Assembly (NCBI GenBank): GCA_946480295.1
Contig: CAMLIT010000005.1
Span: forward strand, 4,776-68,775
DNA length: 64,000 nucleotides
Direction: 5' to 3'
From: an uncultured Gemmatimonadota bacterium
Lineage (GTDB): Bacteria > Gemmatimonadota > Gemmatimonadetes > Gemmatimonadales > Gemmatimonadaceae
A program made the position numbers and the translations under genes. The first letter of the stretch is position 1. Each line of letters starts with the position of its first letter. The notes beneath the pieces are model-generated. The model made no database searches. It worked only from the letters and a program-made list of their open reading frames with translations, and was not told the origin of the DNA. This document shows positions 59,650 through 64,000 of this stretch, piece after piece.

Positions 59650-61479
59650 GTGAACGCGCACCTCTACCGCCGCCTGCTGCGCTTCCTCCGCCCCCACGTG
59701 TGGCGGATGGTCGGCACGATCGCGTGCAGCGTGATCGCCGCGGCGCTCGACGCCTTCTCCTTCACGCTGCTCGTTCCCTTCCTGAACGCGCTGTTCCGGG
59801 CCAACCAGTACATCCCGAAGACCGGCTGGCTCGGCCATCTTCAGGATCGCACGATCGGGGCGTTCCTGAACACGGCCGATCCCCTCGGCTCGCTGGAGGC
59901 GATGATCGTCGTCATCGTCATCATCGTCACCGTGAAGAACGTCTTCGTCTGGGCGGGAGGGCAGTTCGCCGCCGGACTGCAGGAGTACATCACCCGCGAC
60001 CTGCGCGACGCCGTCTTCACGCACATGGACCGCCTGCCCCTCGGCTGGTTCCAGCGCACCAAGGTCGGCCAGATCATCTCGCGGATCCAGTCCGACACCG
60101 AGCAGACGAAGGCGCTCCTCACCGAGCTGGTGACGAAGTCGATCCAGAACCTGGCGCAGATCGTCGCGACGATCGTCGTCCTCTGGTACTGGTCGCCGAT
60201 GCTGACCCTGATCTCGCTCGTCATCGCCCCGGTCCTGACGGCGGCGCTCCAGCCGATCCTGCGCCAGCTCCGCCGCGGCTATCGCCGGCTGCGGAACGAC
60301 TACGGCGAGATCACCAGCGTGCTCCAGGAGTCGGTGAGCGGCATCCGCCTCGTCAAGTCGTTCGGCGGGGAGCCGTACGAGGACCGGCGCTTCATCGCCG
60401 CGAGCGACCGCTACTCGAGCGGCATGGTGCGCATCAGCCGCGTATCGATGCTGTCGCAGCCGCTGACGGAAGTGATCGGCACCAGCATCGCCGTCCTCAT
60501 CCTGTGGATCGGCGCGCGCGAGGTGCTGCTGGGTCGCGGCGGGATGGACGGCGGCACGCTCATCACCTTCATGATCATGGTGATGCGCCTGCTGCCCCCC
60601 TTCAAGCAGCTGTCGCAGGCGCCGACCACCGCCCAGCTCTCGTTCGCCGCCGCCGAGCGCCTGTTCGAGGTGCTCGACCAGCCGACGGAGGCGCAGCGCG
60701 ACCGCGGCACGCGCGACGTCGAGACGCTGCGCGACGGGCTCGCCTTCGAGCACGTCGACTTCGCCTATGCCGACGAGCCGGTGCTGCGCGACATCACCTT
60801 CGCCGCGCGCCGCGGCGACGTCGTCGCGCTCGTCGGGCCGAGCGGGGCGGGGAAGAGCACGCTGGTGGACCTCATCCCGCGCTTCTACGAGCCGACAGCG
60901 GGGCGCATCCTCCTCGACGGCGTGGACACGCGCGAGCTGCGCCTTCCATCCCTCCGGGCGCTCACCGGCATCGTCAGCCAGGACACGGTCCTGTTCAACG
61001 ACACGGTGCGCAACAACATCGCCTACGGGGCGGCGGACCGGTACACGCAGGAGCAGGTCGAGGCCGCGGCGCGCGCGGCCAACGCCCACCACTTCATCAC
61101 CGAGCTGCCGGAGGGCTACGACACGGTCCTCGGCGAGCGGGGGACGCGCCTCTCCGGCGGCCAGCGGCAGCGCATCGCCATCGCCCGCGCCCTCCTCACC
61201 GACCCGCCGATCCTCATCCTCGACGAGGCCACCTCCGCGCTCGACACCGAGTCGGAGCGGCTCGTGCAGGAGGCGATCGACCGCCTGCTCGCCGGGCGCA
61301 CGGTGTTCGTCATCGCCCACCGCCTGTCGACGGTGCAGCACGCCGACACGATCCTCGTGCTCGAGCGTGGCCGGATCGTCGAGCGCGGGACGCACGAGGA
61401 GCTCCTCGCGCTCCACGGCGCCTACTTCCGGCTGCACTCGATGCAGTTCCGCGACCAGCGCACGCCGGCGGAAGTCTGA
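59650..61479 (+). CDS. MsbA-like ABC exporter (fused permease-ATPase)
   Basis: 609 residues from GTG at 59650. Six membrane helices (about 15-325) followed by an ATPase domain: Walker [10 protein letters not shown] (396-404), signature LSGGQRQ, Walker [11 protein letters not shown]. The [18 protein letters not shown] coupling segment is typical of lipid exporters. With the glycosyltransferase and acyltransferase downstream it probably exports a lipid A-related or glycolipid molecule. Confidence 0.92.
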   Translation: MNAHLYRRLLRFLRPHVWRMVGTIACSVIAAALDAFSFTLLVPFLNALFRANQYIPKTGWLGHLQDRTIGAFLNTADPLGSLEAMIVVIVIIVTVKNVFVWAGGQFAAGLQEYITRDLRDAVFTHMDRLPLGWFQRTKVGQIISRIQSDTEQTKALLTELVTKSIQNLAQIVATIVVLWYWSPMLTLISLVIAPVLTAALQPILRQLRRGYRRLRNDYGEITSVLQESVSGIRLVKSFGGEPYEDRRFIAASDRYSSGMVRISRVSMLSQPLTEVIGTSIAVLILWIGAREVLLGRGGMDGGTLITFMIMVMRLLPPFKQLSQAPTTAQLSFAAAERLFEVLDQPTEAQRDRGTRDVETLRDGLAFEHVDFAYADEPVLRDITFAARRGDVVALVGPSGAGKSTLVDLIPRFYEPTAGRILLDGVDTRELRLPSLRALTGIVSQDTVLFNDTVRNNIAYGAADRYTQEQVEAAARAANAHHFITELPEGYDTVLGERGTRLSGGQRQRIAIARALLTDPPILILDEATSALDTESERLVQEAIDRLLAGRTVFVIAHRLSTVQHADTILVLERGRIVERGTHEELLALHGAYFRLHSMQFRDQRTPAEV

Positions 61480-61481
61480 TC

Positions 61482-62579
61482 GTGCGCGCGCTCTTCTACT
61501 CCGGCGACCCCCACTGGCACGGCGGCACGCGCGCCCTCCTCGCCGGCGCGCGCGGGCTCGCCGCCCGCGGGCACGAGGTCACCGTCGCCTGCTGCGCCGG
61601 CAGTCGCGCGGAGCGGACGGCGCGGGCGGCCGGGCTGGAGGTGGTCCCGACCGATCCTCACGGCGGCGCCGCCGGCTCGGCGTGGCTGCTGCGCCGCGTC
61701 CTGCGCGAGCGCTTCGTCGAGGTGGCGTACACCGAAGGCGACCGCGGGCAGCTCGTCGTCAGCTCGGCGATGCGCCTCGCCGAACGGGGCGCCGTGATCC
61801 GGCGCGTCCCGTCCTTCCAGCCGCTCGTCGTTCAGCGCAGCGGCCGCGTCGCCCTTCGCATGGCGACGACGGGCCTGCTCTTCAGCACCGAGCGCGAGCT
61901 GCGCGACGCGAACACCGCCGACTTTCCCCTGCCGGCCGTCGTCGCGCCCCTCGGCGTGGACGCGGCGGCGTACGACGACGTGGCGCCTGTCACGCGCGCG
62001 GCGATCGGCGCTCCCGCCACCGGCACCCTCGTCGTGTGCAGCTACGACGCCCGCGCGCGGCTCGCCGCGGCCAACGTCTTCCGCACCCTCGCCGCCCTCG
62101 CCCTGCGCCACCGCGACATCCACGTCGCCGTCGTCGGTCACGGCTCGACCGACCCCGACCTCCGCATGCACGCCGCCGCGCTCGGCGTCGGCTCCCTCGT
62201 CAGCTTTCTCGGCGAGCGGGAGGACGAGCTCGCGGTGATGCGCGCCGCCGACGTCGGCTGGGTCGTGGCGAAGCACGACGACGGCGCGTACGCCTGCCTC
62301 GACTTCATGGCGATGCGCATCCCCGTCCTCGCCGACCGCGGCGTGCTGCCGCAGCACTACCTCGTGGACGGCATCGCCGGGATCCTGCTCGCGCCCGGCG
62401 ACCCGGCGATCACCGCGGCGGCGGTGTCGGCGTTCATCGCCCACGGCGACCGCCGGAGCGCGATGGGCAACGCCGGGCGCGCGCGCGTGCAGCGCGAGTT
62501 CCCCGAGACGGCGCTGGTCGACGGCTTCGAGCGGGCGGGCACGCTCGCCGCCGACCGGACGCAGTGGGCGGCGCGATGA
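61482..62579 (+). CDS. Glycosyltransferase, GT-B fold (family 4-like)
   Basis: 365 residues from GTG at 61482. N-terminal Rossmann half ([25 protein letters not shown], partial) binds the acceptor. The C-terminal half has [28 protein letters not shown] and [20 protein letters not shown], as in family 4. The expected EX7E pair is not clear, so activity or family number is unsure. Lies 2 bases after the exporter stop. Probably adds a sugar to a lipid or to lipopolysaccharide. Confidence 0.82.
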   Translation: MRALFYSGDPHWHGGTRALLAGARGLAARGHEVTVACCAGSRAERTARAAGLEVVPTDPHGGAAGSAWLLRRVLRERFVEVAYTEGDRGQLVVSSAMRLAERGAVIRRVPSFQPLVVQRSGRVALRMATTGLLFSTERELRDANTADFPLPAVVAPLGVDAAAYDDVAPVTRAAIGAPATGTLVVCSYDARARLAAANVFRTLAALALRHRDIHVAVVGHGSTDPDLRMHAAALGVGSLVSFLGEREDELAVMRAADVGWVVAKHDDGAYACLDFMAMRIPVLADRGVLPQHYLVDGIAGILLAPGDPAITAAAVSAFIAHGDRRSAMGNAGRARVQREFPETALVDGFERAGTLAADRTQWAAR

Positions 62580-63568
62580 CCACCCCGGCCCACGGCATCC
62601 CGCGTCTCGCGCCGCTGGGCGGCGACGCGCCCGCGTCGGTGAAGACGCTCGGCCGCCCGACGCTCTCCCACCGCCTCGAGTACGCGGCGATGCGCGGCGT
62701 GATCGGCGCGCTGCGCGTCGCCGGCTTCTCGATGGCCGGCCGGGTCGGCGAGCGCGTCGGCGCCCTCGGCTATCGCCCGTTGGGCATCCGGCGCGGCGTC
62801 GTCGAGCGCCAGATCGCCGCCGCCTTTCCCGAGCGCGACCCCGCCGATGTCGCGCGCCTCGCCCGCGCCGCCTACGAGCACCTCGGCCGCACCGCCGTCG
62901 AGACCGCGCTCCTCCCCTCGCTCGGCCAGCAGCGGATCCTCGAGCTGTTCGAGGCCGTCGAGGGGTGGAGCATCGTCGAGGAGCGCCTCGCGCGCGGCAA
63001 GGGGCTCATCCTCGTCAGCGGCCACCTCGGCAACTGGGAGCTGGGCGGCGCGTATCTCGCCGCGCGCGGGCTGCCGATCGACGCCGTCGCGCGCGCCATG
63101 GCCAACCCGCTCTTCGACGGGTATCTCACGCGCACGCGCGAGCGCATCGGCATGACGGTCGTGCACGACGCCGACGCCGTCCGCCGCGTTCCGCGTGCGC
63201 TGCGCGCCGGGCGCGGCGTCGCCTTCCTCGTCGACCAGGGGGTGATCGGGCTCGCCTCGACCTGGGTGCCCTTCTTCGGCCGCTTCGCGAAGACCCCGCG
63301 CGGCCCAGCCGTGTTCGCCCTCCGCCTCGGCGCCCCCGTCGTCTTCGGCGCCGCCATCCGCCAGCCGAGCGGCCGCTACCTCCTCAGCTTCGAGCCGATC
63401 GACGTCGTGCGCACCGGCGACCTCGATCAGGACGTCGACGCGATCGTCTCGCGCTACACCGGCGTCCTCGAGTCGTGGGTGCGCCGCGCCCCCGAGCAGT
63501 ACTTCTGGCACCACCGGCGCTGGAAGCACCAGCGCCCGGGCACGCCGCCGGAGCTCGGCGAGCCGTGA
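62576..63568 (+). CDS. LpxL/HtrB-like lysophospholipid acyltransferase
   Basis: 330 residues. [11 protein letters not shown] carries the HxxxxE catalytic motif of lipid A late acyltransferases. [22 protein letters not shown] and the C-terminal [11 protein letters not shown] match the family. It likely adds secondary acyl chains to lipid A. ATG overlaps the upstream stop as ATGA and its stop overlaps the permease start as GTGA. Confidence 0.9.
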   Translation: MTTPAHGIPRLAPLGGDAPASVKTLGRPTLSHRLEYAAMRGVIGALRVAGFSMAGRVGERVGALGYRPLGIRRGVVERQIAAAFPERDPADVARLARAAYEHLGRTAVETALLPSLGQQRILELFEAVEGWSIVEERLARGKGLILVSGHLGNWELGGAYLAARGLPIDAVARAMANPLFDGYLTRTRERIGMTVVHDADAVRRVPRALRAGRGVAFLVDQGVIGLASTWVPFFGRFAKTPRGPAVFALRLGAPVVFGAAIRQPSGRYLLSFEPIDVVRTGDLDQDVDAIVSRYTGVLESWVRRAPEQYFWHHRRWKHQRPGTPPELGEP

Positions 63569-64000
63569 GCGACAACCGCGCCCTCGCCTACCTGCGGCGC
63601 GATCCGCGCGCCTGGTTCGGCGCCGGGGTGATCGTCCTGCTCGCGTTCCTCGCGATCGCCGCGCCGCTCGTCGCGCGCCACGACCCGGTGCACATCGACC
63701 TCGCGAACCAGCTCCAGGCGCCGTCGGCCAGCCACTGGATGGGCACGGACGTGCAGGGGCGCGACGTCTGGGCGCGGCTCGTCTACGGCGCGCGCGTCTC
63801 GCTCTCCGTCGGCATCGTCTCGCAGGCGATCGCCCTCTCCCTCGGCCTCGTCCTCGGCCTCATCGCCGGCTACTACGGCCGGTGGACCGACGAGCTGGTG
63901 ATGCGGCTCGCCGACATCACGCTCGCCTTTCCCACGCTGCTCCTCCTCATCGCGATGGTCGCCGCGCTCCAGCCCTCGCTCACCGTGGTGTTCATCACCA
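63565..64000 (+). CDS. Peptide-type ABC transporter permease (DppC family), 3' truncated by window
   Basis: 145 codons visible from GTG at 63565. N-terminal cytosolic segment and first helix ([21 protein letters not shown]), then [27 protein letters not shown] (partial), the DppC/OppC signature. It overlaps the acyltransferase stop as GTGA. Its DppB partner is not next to it upstream; the nearest in the window is at 6462. Genes downstream are outside. Confidence 0.9.
   Translation, partial: MSDNRALAYLRRDPRAWFGAGVIVLLAFLAIAAPLVARHDPVHIDLANQLQAPSASHWMGTDVQGRDVWARLVYGARVSLSVGIVSQAIALSLGLVLGLIAGYYGRWTDELVMRLADITLAFPTLLLLIAMVAALQPSLTVVFIT

Noticed and set aside
57607..61437. A 1276-codon minus-strand open frame opposite porX and the exporter
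   Set aside because: Only its last 129 codons lie outside the plus-strand genes and look coding; the rest is antisense.

Overview
The window is a gene-dense, roughly 70+ % GC stretch of what is most likely a Gemmatimonadota chromosome (Gemmatimonas/Gemmatirosa-like). This placement is inferred from gene content and style: a Gram-negative envelope (TamA/TamB, LpxL-like acyltransferase, MsbA-like exporter, many lipoproteins and beta-barrels), an FCB-type short primary sigma factor, a PorX-type regulator and a cytochrome c-FTR1 fusion. I see no rRNA, tRNA, CRISPR array, transposase or integrase. Genes are packed with many 4-base (ATGA/GTGA) or 1-base (TGATG) overlaps and many GTG starts.

Layout. 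1-4656 (minus): end of an RpoD/SigA sigma gene, small membrane protein, 3D-domain lipoprotein, aroB, cob(I)alamin adenosyltransferase, Ser/Thr kinase. 4757-6319 (plus): ferredoxin-NADP reductase and a MazG-like pyrophosphohydrolase. 6462-8941 (minus): peptide ABC permease and binding protein. 9236-23929 (plus): TamA, TamB, a lipid kinase, a multi-GAF/PAS hybrid histidine kinase with its NtrC-like partner, a zinc-ribbon protein, an S58 peptidase and an NlpC/P60 hydrolase. 24414-30623 (plus): EamA transporter, HAD phosphatase, CYTH protein, AcpS, cytochrome c-FTR1 and a DUF2179 protein. 30802-45039 (minus): a long housekeeping cluster of ruvB, a GT-C glycosyltransferase, queA, tgt, yajC, def, fmt, rsmB, a PASTA protein, rpe, a TlpA-like thioredoxin, ybbR, tsaD and lgt. 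45228-47569 (plus): a lipoprotein and beta-barrel pair. 47751-57996: an aminotransferase, lipoproteins, a lower-GC patch (about 49990-52100), yebC-ruvC-ruvA, a CsgG/TPR lipoprotein and a stand-alone DnaB-C ATPase. 58084-64000 (plus): PorX, an MsbA-like exporter, a glycosyltransferase, an LpxL-like acyltransferase and the start of a DppC-type permease.

The most unusual content is a family of palindromic repeats with heptad arms (GGGAGGC / GCCTCCC and GGGACGC or GGGACGA). Intergenic copies lie mostly between convergent genes and begin flush with TAG stop codons. Two related copies lie in frame inside tsaD and tgt, both anticodon-loop tRNA-modification genes. There they add about 60 and 54 residues whose last 42 align without gaps (28 identical). 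Removing them restores the usual lengths of both enzymes. This resembles the protein-coding palindromic elements known from Rickettsia, but the sequence is unrelated as far as I can tell. A second oddity is the NtrC-like regulator, which has lost the GAFTGA loop and the Walker B glutamate.
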